In this document: positions 1-8,618 of the stretch, in pieces
Numbering within the stretch: the first letter of the stretch is position 1
Layout of the letters: each line of letters opens with the position of its first letter
Assembly: GCA_014055495.1 (NCBI GenBank)
Contig: WIAG01000008.1
Location: 41,715-105,714 of the forward strand
Source: Nitrospira sp. CR1.2
GTDB lineage: Bacteria > Nitrospirota > Nitrospiria > Nitrospirales > Nitrospiraceae
Direction of reading: 5' to 3'
Length of the DNA: 64,000 nucleotides
Position numbers and translations under genes: made by a program
The notes under the pieces: generated by a model
The model's input: the letters and a program-made list of their open reading frames with translations, nothing else
What the model was told of the DNA's origin: nothing
Database searches by the model: none

Positions 1-182
1 GTTTCGGCGAGGGCTACCACAACTATCACCATACGTACTCACACGACTACCGGAATGGATCGAAATGGTACAACTTCGACCCATCCAAATGGTTGATTTA
101 CTCACTCTCGTTGCTGGGGCTGACCTATAATCTCCACAGGGAACGCACCTCGCCGTCGTGCAACGCCCTATCTGAGACGTGA
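1..182 (+). CDS. Fatty acid (acyl-CoA type) desaturase, C-terminal fragment
   Basis: Only the last 60 or so codons are present; the gene starts before the window. The frame beginning at base 3 reads GEGYHNYHHTYSHDYRNG, which holds the third histidine box (HxxHH) of membrane di-iron fatty acid desaturases, followed by the typical W-x-N-F-D-P-S-K-W segment and a short hydrophobic stretch. In this family the box ligates the di-iron centre that inserts a double bond into acyl chains at the cytoplasmic membrane face. The stop is TGA at 180-182. Which regioselectivity it has cannot be told from the fragment. Confidence 0.85.
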   Translation, partial: FGEGYHNYHHTYSHDYRNGSKWYNFDPSKWLIYSLSLLGLTYNLHRERTSPSCNALSET

Positions 183-404
183 ACGGTGACACGGCTTGCT
201 TTTCGTTCACCGCGACCCACCTCAGCCGTGAGCAGTGCTCACTGAACATTTCCGAAACCGTTCGTCCCGCTCTTTCTTCCCTCCCCCTTCTTGCCTAGCT
301 ACGCTCTGCGTCTACAGGCCCATTTCTTTTCATCGCGACGATAGCTTAATATGCAACCAAGCCCCGCGTTCCGACCGGAACCGCAGGGGGGAGGAGGCAT
401 CACC

Positions 405-1292
405 ATGGCAGAGGAACAGTCAGGCGCACCGCCTCAAGATGAGCCGGCCGCCAAGCAAAATATTATCCCCGGCGTCAAACACGTCGTCGCCGTCAGCAGC
501 GGCAAGGGCGGCGTGGGTAAGTCGACCGTGTCGGTCAATCTGGCGGTCGCGCTCGCGCTGACCGGCGCGAAGGTCGGTTTGTTGGATGCCGATATCTACG
601 GGCCCAACATCCCGATGATGATGGGCGTGGAGAAAACCCCTGAGCAGAAAGACGGCAAGATCGCCCCGGCAGAAAGCCACGGTGTCAAACTGATTTCCAT
701 GGGATTTTTCGTCCCGGAAGACACGGCTGTCGTGTGGCGCGGTCCGATGGTGCACACGGCGATCCAGCAACTCTTCCGCGATGTGCTATGGGGCGAGTTG
801 GACTATTTACTCATCGACTTGCCGCCCGGCACAGGAGACGCCCAACTCACGCTGACGCAACTGGTGCCCCTCTCGGGCGCCGTCACAGTCACGACCCCGC
901 AGGAAGTGGCGCTGCACGATGTGCGCAAGGGCATGATGATGTTCCAGAAGGTCAACGTCCCGTTACTGGGCATCGTGGAGAACATGAGCTTTTTCGTCTG
1001 CGGCCATTGCGGAGAACGCACGGAAATTTTCTCCCACGGAGGCGGGGAGCGGGCGGCCGAGAAACTGAGCATTCCCTTCCTCGGGCGGGTACCGATCGAT
1101 CCCGTCATCCGCGCAGGCGGCGACACCGGCAACCCGATCGTCGTCGCCAAACCGGACTCGCCGCAGGCACAGGCCTTTCGCGAGATTGCGGCCAAACTCG
1201 CCGCAGCCTTGCAAACAGGCGGCGTGGCGGCGACCAAAAGTCGGATCGCAAGTTTATTGGACAAGATCAAACGACCCGCAACCGGGCACTGA
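405..1292 (+). CDS. mrp: Mrp/ApbC/NBP35-family iron-sulfur cluster carrier ATPase
   Basis: Cytoplasmic P-loop protein expected to bind and deliver 4Fe-4S clusters to apo-proteins. The deviant Walker [10 protein letters not shown] lies at residues 33-41 after a short N-terminal tail, and the cluster-binding pair C199-G-H-C202 is intact. An upstream in-frame ATG exists at 351, but the ATG at 405 has a strong GGAGGAGG ribosome-binding site (391-397) and gives the normal family length of 295 aa without the poorly structured extra 18 residues. The N-terminal MIP18/DUF59 domain of some Mrp proteins is absent. The Rieske ferredoxin gene follows 44 bp downstream, so both probably share a transcript. 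Confidence 0.93.
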   Translation: MAEEQSGAPPQDEPAAKQNIIPGVKHVVAVSSGKGGVGKSTVSVNLAVALALTGAKVGLLDADIYGPNIPMMMGVEKTPEQKDGKIAPAESHGVKLISMGFFVPEDTAVVWRGPMVHTAIQQLFRDVLWGELDYLLIDLPPGTGDAQLTLTQLVPLSGAVTVTTPQEVALHDVRKGMMMFQKVNVPLLGIVENMSFFVCGHCGERTEIFSHGGGERAAEKLSIPFLGRVPIDPVIRAGGDTGNPIVVAKPDSPQAQAFREIAAKLAAALQTGGVAATKSRIASLLDKIKRPATGH

Positions 1293-1336
1293 CCGAGGGC
1301 GGGATCGGAGAAGACAGACGTACGCAGGGAGGACCT

Positions 1337-1642
1337 ATGGGCGAGTTGATCAGAATCGCAGGAACCGCCGACGTCAAGCCGGGAGCCGGCATGGTCGCGG
1401 AAGTCAACGGAAAGGCCATCGCCGTGTTCAACGTGGACGGCGCGTTTTATGCCATCGACAATACCTGTGTCCACCGCGGCGGGCCGCTGGGCGAAGGCGA
1501 CGTAGAAGGTGATGTGGTGTCCTGCCCATGGCACAACTGGCAATTCAACGTGAAAACCGGCAGCTGTCTGAATAATCCCTCGGCCAAGGTGACCGCCTAC
1601 GAGGTCACGGTCGAAGGCACCGATATTAAAGTCAGGCTCTGA
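1337..1642 (+). CDS. Rieske-type [2Fe-2S] ferredoxin
   Basis: A 101-residue soluble Rieske ferredoxin of the dioxygenase-ferredoxin/NirD type. The cluster ligands are C44-x-H46 (in CVHRGG) and C63-x-x-H66 (in CPWHNW), with the usual 16-residue spacing. It has no signal peptide or membrane anchor, so it acts in the cytoplasm as a small electron carrier. The start at 1337 is preceded by GGGAGGACCT. The open frame extends far upstream through mrp, but that part is a shadow. It sits directly after mrp, which fits with FeS-related expression; its redox partner is unknown and no oxygenase gene is in the window. Confidence 0.9.
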   Translation: MGELIRIAGTADVKPGAGMVAEVNGKAIAVFNVDGAFYAIDNTCVHRGGPLGEGDVEGDVVSCPWHNWQFNVKTGSCLNNPSAKVTAYEVTVEGTDIKVRL

Positions 1643-1714
1643 AGCAGGGCCGGACTCCCGCGCCCACGCACGTTCGCGTTACGACCATTCCGAGACCAGT
1701 GATGGGAGGATCTC

Positions 1715-2083
1715 ATGGCGGATAACCAGCTCACTCCGAAACATATCGAGATCGCCGAAACGTTTGTGCGGCTCTATGTCTTTCTGACCCAATACATCGA
1801 CCGCTGCGAAGACGAAGCGGCGCGGAAGGAATACCCGGAAGCGGAACTGCAAAAACACCTGTCCGACACCCGCGCCAAAATGATGGACATCCTGAAGGTG
1901 AATCCTGTGGTGAAGGGCAAGGTCGAGAAGGAATGCGAACGGGTCCTCGCGTTGGGGAGCAAGTGCCTCATGGGCGGAACGGAAAAGGTCGCCGCGTTGG
2001 ACGTGCTGGGAGCGGAACGGGTGATTCTCAAGAACAAGACCATCGCGCTCAGCGATCTGTTGGCCGTCTATCGCGCGTTATAA
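1715..2083 (+). CDS. Conserved-looking hypothetical protein, 122 aa
   Basis: Not recognised. The protein is soluble, largely alpha-helical and highly charged (for example IDRCEDEAARKEYPEAELQ near residues 30-48), with two cysteines (32 and about 73) and no signal peptide. The start has a clear ribosome-binding site (GGGAGGATCTC). It follows the Rieske ferredoxin by 72 bp and precedes another small unknown by 6 bp, so the three probably form one transcript. No catalytic motif is visible. Confidence 0.75.
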   Translation: MADNQLTPKHIEIAETFVRLYVFLTQYIDRCEDEAARKEYPEAELQKHLSDTRAKMMDILKVNPVVKGKVEKECERVLALGSKCLMGGTEKVAALDVLGAERVILKNKTIALSDLLAVYRAL

Positions 2084-2089
2084 GGTGAA

Positions 2090-2443
2090 ATGCCGGAGCC
2101 GGCTGGAGAGAAACATCAGCTCGCCGGGTTCGATGCCAGGGAGCGAGGGTTCAATCGCCCCGTGGAATTCCTGCGAACCGCGTCCGGCTTCCAGGCGAGC
2201 TTGCGATATGAAGCCGTCCATCTGCTCACCCCCGACGCCGCCAGTACGGCCGATGCCCTGCAACAGCTGATCCGACTGTTACAGGAGCAGGGGTACACGC
2301 AACTCCGCAGTCAACAAAGTTACCGCGACGGCGTCTACCTGGGGACCCAGGAACCCTGGATTGAATATCCTGACCGGCAGCCGGAGCCGGAAGTCGGACT
2401 CCTCGGCCTTTTCAAGAAATGGCTCGGGCGCACGAACACATAG
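2090..2443 (+). CDS. Hypothetical protein, 117 aa
   Basis: Not recognised. It starts 6 bp after the previous stop codon, with AAGGTG overlapping the stop TAA as the only ribosome-binding candidate, which suggests translational coupling. The middle (LLTPDAASTADALQQLIRLL) predicts an amphipathic helix that follows a beta-like segment; the C-terminus ends in LLGLFKKWLGR, an amphipathic basic helix that could touch membrane. The central layout (aromatic strand, helix, strand with a GYTQLR segment) looks like a small alpha/beta domain. No function is proposed. Confidence 0.7.
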   Translation: MPEPAGEKHQLAGFDARERGFNRPVEFLRTASGFQASLRYEAVHLLTPDAASTADALQQLIRLLQEQGYTQLRSQQSYRDGVYLGTQEPWIEYPDRQPEPEVGLLGLFKKWLGRTNT

Positions 2444-2479
2444 ACGGCGCATGACCGGCACTGTACCGTCCTCGACGCA

Positions 2480-2508
2480 TTGACTCTCCCCCCGGTCACG
2501 CCTATAGT
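2480..2508 (+). promoter_or_regulatory. Sigma70-type promoter, TTGACT-17 bp-TATAGT
   Basis: TTGACT at 2480-2485 and TATAGT at 2503-2508 are separated by exactly 17 bp. It lies 73 bp upstream of the secreted-protein gene that starts at 2581, in a non-coding stretch, so it is a good candidate promoter for that gene. Confidence 0.6.
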
Positions 2509-2580
2509 CTTCAAGACTTCGTTACACGTCACCGACCTATACAAACCATCTCAGGTCGCGTCATACCGAAAAGATCACCC

Positions 2581-3039
2581 ATGATGTGGGGACACCTCCT
2601 GCGACTCACCCTCGTGGCCCTGCTTGCGCCAAGCGCGGCCCTGGCGAGGATCTACACGTGTGACGCGCCGAACGGCGGCACGATGCTGACGGATCAACCG
2701 AAGGGTAAGCAAGGCTGCAAACCCGTCAGCACACAGTCACCCTCTCCTCCAGGCGGGTACACGCCCCCGGTCGACAGTCCTCCGACGCCAGAAGCGGAAT
2801 CGCTGCCCACGCCACCCCCCAATGCCTTCGTGCCTTCGTTACCGATGACGGCACCGGGACAACGACCACCAGGCCCACTGGATCAACCGAAGCCGTCAAC
2901 CGGCCCGCACGCGGCGGGGGAGCAAGCGGCGCCGGAACTGCAACGCTGTGCACCGCGAGTGAACCCGCTCAATCCCTTCGCCGGAATCAACTGCCCGCCG
3001 GCGTCCGGGAATAACCCCGATGAGACGACCAAGCCCTAG
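2581..3039 (+). CDS. Secreted DUF4124-like, proline-rich protein
   Basis: The first 22 residues form a Sec signal peptide (LLRLTLVALLAPSAALA). Directly after it comes a short beta segment RIYTCDAPNGGTMLTDQP that resembles the start of DUF4124 domains found in periplasmic proteins. The rest (about residues 45-150) is low-complexity and very rich in proline and serine, with two cysteines near the C-terminus (RCAP, INCPP) that could form a disulfide. The protein is probably periplasmic. It stands alone between two promoters. Function unknown. Confidence 0.75.
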   Translation: MMWGHLLRLTLVALLAPSAALARIYTCDAPNGGTMLTDQPKGKQGCKPVSTQSPSPPGGYTPPVDSPPTPEAESLPTPPPNAFVPSLPMTAPGQRPPGPLDQPKPSTGPHAAGEQAAPELQRCAPRVNPLNPFAGINCPPASGNNPDETTKP

Positions 3040-3073
3040 CTCGACGCGCGCAGGCAGTGGCGGTACCGATTGA

Positions 3074-3102
3074 TTGACTCTCTCTCGGCCCCTTCATATA
3101 AT
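3074..3102 (+). promoter_or_regulatory. Near-consensus sigma70 promoter for the GlmL/DUF6754 cluster
   Basis: TTGACT (3074-3079) and TATAAT (3097-3102) are 17 bp apart. The predicted start of transcription is near 3109, giving a leader of about 30 nt before the ATG at 3140. It is the only good promoter seen ahead of the 3140-10225 gene run, so the cluster is probably one transcription unit. Confidence 0.7.
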
Positions 3103-3139
3103 GCCGAACCAATCGTTTAAGCTGATCTGACAAGCACTT

Positions 3140-3514
3140 ATGGCTGTCTTCTCATCCGGGTTGTTCTCCCGTCGCACCCAAGATCTTCGAGCCGGCCTCC
3201 GGCACGCCTTTGCCCTGCGTTCCGACCAGTCGGCCTTCACCACCGATGATCTCGCGCTGCTCGAACGGATTGCCGACGCGATCGTGACGCGCCGCATGGC
3301 GGCACCGGCCATGCTGTTTCTCGAGTCGATGGGCCCCATGAATTTTCTCGGCAGCCAGGCACTGTACTTTCTGGCGCCTCTCGTCGAATGTGTCTTCAGC
3401 AGCAGCGAACTTGCGCAGATCGCCCGCCTGCTGGAGCGACGAGACTCTCTGCAACGCCTGACCGCGCTCATTGAGGCCAAGGCCGCAGCTTCCAAAGGAG
3501 CGCCGGCTCGATGA
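3140..3514 (+). CDS. Small helical protein, first gene of the GlmL/DUF6754 cluster
   Basis: Not recognised. The protein has 124 residues, is soluble and almost entirely helical, with a mildly hydrophobic central part (AMLFLESMGPMNFLGSQAL, about residues 55-73) that contains glycine/proline turns. Its stop overlaps the start of the next gene in an ATGA (3511-3514), so translation is coupled to the GlmL-like ATPase and the two products are likely to work together. The segment around MGPMNFLGSQALYFLAPLVE could be a membrane-associated or protein-docking helix pair. No known motif. Confidence 0.75.
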   Translation: MAVFSSGLFSRRTQDLRAGLRHAFALRSDQSAFTTDDLALLERIADAIVTRRMAAPAMLFLESMGPMNFLGSQALYFLAPLVECVFSSSELAQIARLLERRDSLQRLTALIEAKAAASKGAPAR

Positions 3515-5361
3515 CAGCGGCGCAGCAGTCTCCCGCGACATCGAACCCCACCCGTCCCTTGAACGTCATCGTCGCGACCGACTGCGGCAGCACCACCACC
3601 AAAGCCATCCTGATCGAGAAGATCGGCAACGAATATCGTCAGACCTACCGTGGCGAAGCTCCCACGACTGTGGAAGCTCCCTTCGAGGACGTGACACGCG
3701 GCGTGCTCAACGCCATTGCGGAAATCGAAGAACTCTCCGGTCGGACCATCCTCGACGGCGACCGCATCATCACGCCCAATCAGGCGGCGCAAGGCGACCT
3801 GAAGCGAGGTGTGGATATTTATGTGTCCACCAGCAGCGCCGGCGGCGGCTTGCAAATGATGGTCACGGGCGTGGTGCAGAATATGACGGGAGAAAGTGCC
3901 CAACGCGCCGCACTGGGTGCAGGCGCCATCGTCATCGACGTGTTGGCGTCCAACGACGGACGGTTACCCTACGAAAAAATCGAACGGATTCGCACCATGC
4001 GGCCCGATATGATTCTCATGTCCGGAGGCACAGACGGCGGCGCCGTGACCCACGTGGTCGAGATGGCCGAATACATCGCTGCTGCCGAACCTCGTCCGCG
4101 CTTCGGCAGCACCTATCGCCTGCCGCTGGTGTATGCGGGCAACAAAGATGCGCAGCCGCAGGTCAACACGATTCTCGGGGAGAAGACGGCGCTGGAATTC
4201 GCCGACAATATCCGGCCCGTCCTGGAGCGGGAAAATCTCGCACCGGCCCGCAATAAGATCCATGACCTGTTTCTCGAACACGTCATGCAGCAGGCCCCGG
4301 GCTATAAGAAACTCATTGAGATGGCCGGCGCGCCCATTATGCCGACACCGGCAGCCGTCGGCGTCATCATGGAGACCATCGCCAAGCGCGAAGGCATCAA
4401 CCTGATCGGCGTGGATATCGGCGGCGCCACGACCGACGTCTTCTCGGTGTTCGGCGGTCTCTTCAACCGGACGGTCAGCGCGAACCTCGGCATGTCGTAC
4501 AGCATCTCGAATGTGCTGGCCGAGGCGGGCCTTGAGAACATCATGCGGTGGGTACCGTTTACCATCGATGAACAGACCCTCAGGAATCGCATTAAGAATA
4601 AAATGGTGCGCCCCACCACCATCCCGCAATCGCTCGATGAGCTGCAGATTGAACATGCCATCGCGCGCGAGGCGCTGCGGCTGGCACTGATCCATCATAA
4701 GTCGCTGGCGACCGGGTTGAAGGGTGTCCAACAGGAACGCACCATCTCCGATGTCTTCGAGCAACGCACCTCCGGCAAGACGCTCATCGATTTGTTGAAG
4801 TTGGATTTGATTGTCGGCAGCGGCGGCATCCTGTCACACGCGCCGCGCCGCATCCAGTCCATGTTGATGATGGTCGATGCCTACGAACCGCTCGGCGTCA
4901 CGACGCTCTCGGTGGACAGCATTTTCATGATGCCGCATCTCGGCGTGCTCTCCACCGTCAACGAACAGGCGGCCACCGATGTCTTCGTGCGCGATTGCAT
5001 GGTGTATCTCGGCACCTGCATTGCGCCGATCGGGCAGGGCAAGGACGGGGAGCGCTGCGCCGACTACGAGGTCGCGCTGCCGGACGGACGCATCGAAAAG
5101 GGCACGCTGGCGTTCGGCGATCTCAAATTATTCAGTCTGACCCGCGATCAACAGGCGACCGTGACGCTGCAGCCGTCGAAACAAGTGGATCTCGGCGAGG
5201 GGCCTGGGCAATCGTTCACGCGAACCGTGAAGGGCGGGGTCGTCGGTCTGATGCTGGACGGCCGTGGCCGTCCCTTACAGCTGCCCACGGAGCAAGCCGC
5301 GCGGGTCGCCCTGCTGACACGCTGGTATCAGGCGGTGGGATTGTACCCAACAGGGAGCTGA
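3511..5361 (+). CDS. GlmL/MutL-family actin-fold ATPase, long form
   Basis: A 616-residue protein of the glutamate mutase MutL (GlmL) family, which has the actin/Hsp70 sugar-kinase ATPase fold. Phosphate-1 motif DCGSTTTK is at residues 24-31 and phosphate-2 motif VDIGGATTDVFS at about 301-312. In characterised anaerobes GlmL-type proteins reactivate adenosylcobalamin-dependent mutases. Here no mutase, B12-binding or cobalamin gene is anywhere in the window; instead the neighbours are membrane proteins. The protein is also longer than the roughly 460-residue GlmL, with an extra C-terminal region of about 120 residues (VALPDGRIEKGTLAFGDLK onward) rich in beta strands. This suggests the ATPase was adopted by a different, membrane-bound machine (inference). 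Confidence 0.85.
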   Translation: MTAAQQSPATSNPTRPLNVIVATDCGSTTTKAILIEKIGNEYRQTYRGEAPTTVEAPFEDVTRGVLNAIAEIEELSGRTILDGDRIITPNQAAQGDLKRGVDIYVSTSSAGGGLQMMVTGVVQNMTGESAQRAALGAGAIVIDVLASNDGRLPYEKIERIRTMRPDMILMSGGTDGGAVTHVVEMAEYIAAAEPRPRFGSTYRLPLVYAGNKDAQPQVNTILGEKTALEFADNIRPVLERENLAPARNKIHDLFLEHVMQQAPGYKKLIEMAGAPIMPTPAAVGVIMETIAKREGINLIGVDIGGATTDVFSVFGGLFNRTVSANLGMSYSISNVLAEAGLENIMRWVPFTIDEQTLRNRIKNKMVRPTTIPQSLDELQIEHAIAREALRLALIHHKSLATGLKGVQQERTISDVFEQRTSGKTLIDLLKLDLIVGSGGILSHAPRRIQSMLMMVDAYEPLGVTTLSVDSIFMMPHLGVLSTVNEQAATDVFVRDCMVYLGTCIAPIGQGKDGERCADYEVALPDGRIEKGTLAFGDLKLFSLTRDQQATVTLQPSKQVDLGEGPGQSFTRTVKGGVVGLMLDGRGRPLQLPTEQAARVALLTRWYQAVGLYPTGS

Positions 5362-5392
5362 TGGCGAGTAGCGAATGGCTGATGGCAAGAAA

Positions 5393-5512
5393 GGTTGCTC
5401 AAAACGCCCTGCAGCGAGCCCGCAGGGCGCGAGAGTCCCGAGTCGTACTCTTGGTAGTACGGCGAGGGGAATGAGCAACTGAGAACGACGCTGCAGGGCG
5501 TTTTCAGCAACC
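5393..5512. repeat. Palindromic repeat element, copy A (23/24-bp inverted ends)
   Basis: The left arm 5393-5416 and right arm 5489-5512 are reverse complements at 23 of 24 positions; the only mismatch is in position 8. Between them lies a second small hairpin, CGTACT (5444-5449) with AGTACG (5456-5461). The same architecture (outer arms rich in GCTGAAAA/TTTTCAGC, inner GTAC hairpin, GAGAACG block) recurs at 11681-12037 and 12804-12928. It fills the gap between the GlmL-like gene and the next gene and ends 4 bp before that ATG. Confidence 0.8.
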
Positions 5513-5516
5513 GACT

Positions 5517-6644
5517 ATGGCACACAGTTACACACCAGGCCTCACCGTCACCGAACGAACGACCGTTCGCCGTCGGCGTATTCTCCCATTACCCGGCAGC
5601 GTCCTGGTTACGGTGGGAGACGCTGTACATGCCGACACCGCAGTGGCCCGCGCAGAGTTGCCGGGAAAGGTCGTGCCGCTCAACCTGGCCAATCAGCTCG
5701 GCATCGCGCCGGATGAGATCAACGACTACCTGGTCAAGAAAGAAAAGGACTCCGTCCGGAAAGACGACGTCCTCGCCGAAAATAAACCCTTCATCAAATG
5801 GTTCAAAACCGAAATTCGCTCGCCGATCACCGGCAAGGTGGAATCCGTCTCGACGATCACGGGACAGATCCTGCTGCGCGAGCCGCCGCGAGTGCTGGAG
5901 TTGCATGGGTACATCGACGGCGTCGTCGCCGAGGTGCATTCCGACCAAGGTGTGACAGTGGAAAGCACCTGCAGTCTCGTGCAAGGTATCTTCGGCATCG
6001 GGGGAGAGGCCAGTGGCGAACTGGTCATGGGCGTGAAGGCGCCTGATCAACCCCTCTTGCCGGAACAGCTCACCCCCTCCATGAAGGGCAAGGTCGTAGT
6101 GGGTGGCGCGTTTCTTTCGGCGGCCACGATGGCGCGCGCGAAAGAACTCGGGATCGTCGGCCTGGTTGTCGGCGGCATTCATGATAAGGATCTGCGGGCG
6201 CTGCTCGGCTATGATTTGGGCGTCGCGATCACCGGCACGGAGCAGGTCGGCTTCACGCTGATCCTGACGGAAGGGTTCGGCACGATTCCCATGGCACCGA
6301 AGACGTTTGCGTTGCTCTCCGCCCATGCGGGACAAAAGGCGTCGATCTCGGGAGCTACGCAGATCCGCGCCGGCGTGATCCGCCCCGAAATTATTATTCC
6401 GCACAGCGGCCCAGCTGCAGTCACGAAAGTGGCGCAGGCCGAACGAGAAGGCATTCAACTCGGCGATCCGGTGCGGGTTATCCGCGATCCACTGTTCGGG
6501 AAAATCGGCGCCGTCTCAGGGCTTCCGTCGGAGTTGCGCGCCATTCCAACGGAAAGCGAAGTCCGGGTGCTCGAAGTCCGATTCCCGGACGGGACCACAA
6601 CCGTGGTCCCGCGCGCCAACATCGAAGTGATCGAAGGAGCCTGA
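5517..6644 (+). CDS. Barrel-sandwich/KOW-like protein of the GlmL/DUF6754 cluster
   Basis: Not a recognised family. The 375-residue product has no signal peptide. Residues about 22-65 (LPLPGSVLVTVGDAV...ARAELPG) and 98-140 (EIRSPITGKVESVS...LREPP) look like two halves of a lipoyl/RnfC-type barrel-sandwich, though no biotinylation or lipoylation lysine motif is present. Residues about 180-290 form an alpha/beta region (KGKVVVGGAFLSAATMARA). The C-terminal 65 residues resemble a KOW/SH3-like barrel (GDPVRVIRDPLFGKIGAV). The start abuts a palindromic repeat, so no Shine-Dalgarno sequence is visible. Probably a cytosolic adaptor between the ATPase and the membrane proteins (inference). Confidence 0.72.
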   Translation: MAHSYTPGLTVTERTTVRRRRILPLPGSVLVTVGDAVHADTAVARAELPGKVVPLNLANQLGIAPDEINDYLVKKEKDSVRKDDVLAENKPFIKWFKTEIRSPITGKVESVSTITGQILLREPPRVLELHGYIDGVVAEVHSDQGVTVESTCSLVQGIFGIGGEASGELVMGVKAPDQPLLPEQLTPSMKGKVVVGGAFLSAATMARAKELGIVGLVVGGIHDKDLRALLGYDLGVAITGTEQVGFTLILTEGFGTIPMAPKTFALLSAHAGQKASISGATQIRAGVIRPEIIIPHSGPAAVTKVAQAEREGIQLGDPVRVIRDPLFGKIGAVSGLPSELRAIPTESEVRVLEVRFPDGTTTVVPRANIEVIEGA

Positions 6645-6649
6645 CCCGC

Positions 6650-7888
6650 GTGCTGCATCGACTCCTCATCTTGGCCGTTGTGATCTGCCTGCCGGCGCTG
6701 CTGCCGCCGATGACTGCAGCGCAGACGATGCCGCAACGGCTTCGCGTGATCGACACGCCTAGCGACGGAGGCGGGAGCCTCACGGTGCTCTGGGCACCTT
6801 CGGCGACCGACAGCCCCACCGCACAATATCAAATTCTGGTCCACGAAGGCGGTCTTCCCCAAGACCCCACCGCGTGGAAGGTGGTCGCGGAATTCCCCGC
6901 CAATACGCGCTACGTGCGCGAAGGGAAGTCGGCCTGGTGGACGAGATCCGGTGATCCGAACGATCACCTCTTCCTGATCAAGAACGGAAAAGGCCTCGAG
7001 GTCAAGTCCGGCCAGCTCTATGCCGTCACCGTCGCGTCGGTCAGCGGGCGGGAACGATTGATCGCGCCGCCGATCGTCGCCTCGGCGGAACCGAACTGGA
7101 TGAACTGGAACCAGGTGAACAACCTGGTGCTGGCGCTGATGTTCGGCATGATCGTGTTTTATGCCATCAACCTGGCCAAGCGAAAAGACATCTTTCTCCG
7201 CCGCATTCCCGGTTTGGATGCCGTCGATGAAGCGATCGGGCGAGCCACGGAATTGGGGAAGCCGGTGCTGTACATGACCGGCGCGCATGACATGAACGAT
7301 CCCTCCACGATTGCCGCCGCCGTCATCCTGGGGCGCGTCGCCAAGAAAGCCGCCTCTTACGAAACGGAATTGCTGGTGCCGCATCGGGAGCCGATCACGA
7401 TGGCGGTCTGCCAGGAAATCACCAAGCAGGCCTACATGGAAGCGGGGAAGCCGGACCTGTTCAAGGACGACGCGAACTTTTTCATCACCAGCGACCAGTT
7501 CAGTTACACGGCAGCAGTGGACGGGATCATGCTCCGGCGGAAACCGGCGGCAAACTTTTTCATGGGTTCGTACTTTGCTGAATCGCTCTTGCTGACGGAA
7601 ACGGGCGCAAGCACGGGAGCCATTCAAATCGCCGGCACCGACTCGGATCACCAATTGCCGTTCTTCGTGACCACTTGTGACTACACCCTGATCGGGGAGG
7701 AACTCTACGCCGCCAGCGCCTACCTCTCGAAGGAACCGATTCAGATCGGCACATTGCGCGGGCAGGATCTCGGCAAGGCGTTCATTCTGAGCGTCATCGG
7801 GATCGGGACGTTGCTGGCCACAGCCGCCGTCCTCACGGGCAATGGCTGGGCCCAACCGCTGCTGGACCTGTTTAAGGATCTGAAATGA
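6650..7888 (+). CDS. DUF6754-like exported membrane protein with fibronectin-like N-domain
   Basis: A GTG-started protein of 412 residues. It has a Sec signal (LLILAVVICLPALLPPMTAAQ, residues 5-25), a periplasmic FN3-like beta domain (about 30-145), a transmembrane helix (about 161-180, NLVLALMFGMIVFYAINLA), then a conserved alpha/beta domain (about 195-370) with GKPVLYMTGAHDMND and an ATGA-type gene junction downstream, and a last transmembrane helix (about 380-398). The layout matches what is called DUF6754, a domain of unknown function. It begins 5 bp after the barrel protein stop and overlaps the next gene by 4 bp, so it is part of the same operon. Confidence 0.75.
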   Translation: MLHRLLILAVVICLPALLPPMTAAQTMPQRLRVIDTPSDGGGSLTVLWAPSATDSPTAQYQILVHEGGLPQDPTAWKVVAEFPANTRYVREGKSAWWTRSGDPNDHLFLIKNGKGLEVKSGQLYAVTVASVSGRERLIAPPIVASAEPNWMNWNQVNNLVLALMFGMIVFYAINLAKRKDIFLRRIPGLDAVDEAIGRATELGKPVLYMTGAHDMNDPSTIAAAVILGRVAKKAASYETELLVPHREPITMAVCQEITKQAYMEAGKPDLFKDDANFFITSDQFSYTAAVDGIMLRRKPAANFFMGSYFAESLLLTETGASTGAIQIAGTDSDHQLPFFVTTCDYTLIGEELYAASAYLSKEPIQIGTLRGQDLGKAFILSVIGIGTLLATAAVLTGNGWAQPLLDLFKDLK

Positions 7889-8535
7889 TTTTCCTTCGCC
7901 GACAACTGCCGCTGCTCATCACGATGATCACGGGACTGGTCATGGCGGCTCAATATTACGTGCCGCATCCGGCCTCCGAGCAACTACTCACCACGGTCAC
8001 CAAATGGCTGCAGATCATCGGCGGCTTCGCGCTCGTGCTCGGCATCACCAGCCTCTTCCATGTCCATGCGTCCAAGATCCGCCGGAAGGAAGCGGGATGG
8101 GCCTACAGTCTGGTGCTCTACGTCGGCATGCTCGGCACGATTATCGTGGGACTCTGGAATAACGGCAAGGAAAGCCTCGACGGCGCGCTGACCTCGTTCG
8201 GTTGGGTCTACTCCTACACCCTCGTACCGCTGCAAGGGACCATGTTCGCCATCCTGGCCTTCTTCATCGCCTCCGCCGCGTACCGCTCGTTCCGTGCGCG
8301 GAGTCGCGAGGCCGCCGTGTTGTTGGTGGCCGCCGTCGTCGTGATGATGGGACGTGTGCCGCTGGGTGAATACATCCTGCCGCTCAGTGGCGACCTGTCG
8401 AGTTGGATTCTGAATGTCCTCAACGCGTCCGTGCGGCGAGCCATTCTCATCGGCGTGAGCTTAGGCGCTGTCGCGCTCTCGTTCAAAATTATCTTCGGCG
8501 TGGAACGTTCGTACCTGGGCGGGGGCAAAGAATAG
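7885..8535 (+). CDS. Polytopic membrane protein of the GlmL/DUF6754 cluster
   Basis: A 216-residue integral membrane protein, not recognised. Hydrophobic segments are seen at about 5-22, 44-62, 76-94, 106-130, 140-158 and 188-205. The short charged loop after the second segment reads HASKIRRKEAGW. The start overlaps the DUF6754-like gene by ATGA, which supports co-translation. There is no enzymatic motif; the number of helices and the lack of large loops fit a scaffold or channel component. Confidence 0.75.
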   Translation: MIFLRRQLPLLITMITGLVMAAQYYVPHPASEQLLTTVTKWLQIIGGFALVLGITSLFHVHASKIRRKEAGWAYSLVLYVGMLGTIIVGLWNNGKESLDGALTSFGWVYSYTLVPLQGTMFAILAFFIASAAYRSFRARSREAAVLLVAAVVVMMGRVPLGEYILPLSGDLSSWILNVLNASVRRAILIGVSLGAVALSFKIIFGVERSYLGGGKE

Positions 8536-8547
8536 CGTGAAGCGTCG

Positions 8548-8565
8548 TTCGTATCTCGTGAAGCG
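8548..8565. repeat. Short intergenic repeat (18 nt), inverted copy of 10315-10332
   Basis: The 18 bases here are the exact reverse complement of 10315-10332 (CGCTTCACGAGATACGAA), and a related version lies at 18555-18578. All three copies are in spacers between genes. In this spacer (8536-8618) nothing else is visible except a second CGTGAAGCG copy. Confidence 0.6.
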
Positions 8566-8618
8566 CACACATTTCGGACGAGAGACCCGTCACGTTTTAC
8601 GCTTTGCGAGGGAACGAA

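Noticed and set aside
734..1642. A 302-residue version of the Rieske ferredoxin starting inside mrp
   Set aside because: The first 200 codons are a shadow of mrp; the 1337 ATG has a good ribosome-binding site and gives the family length.
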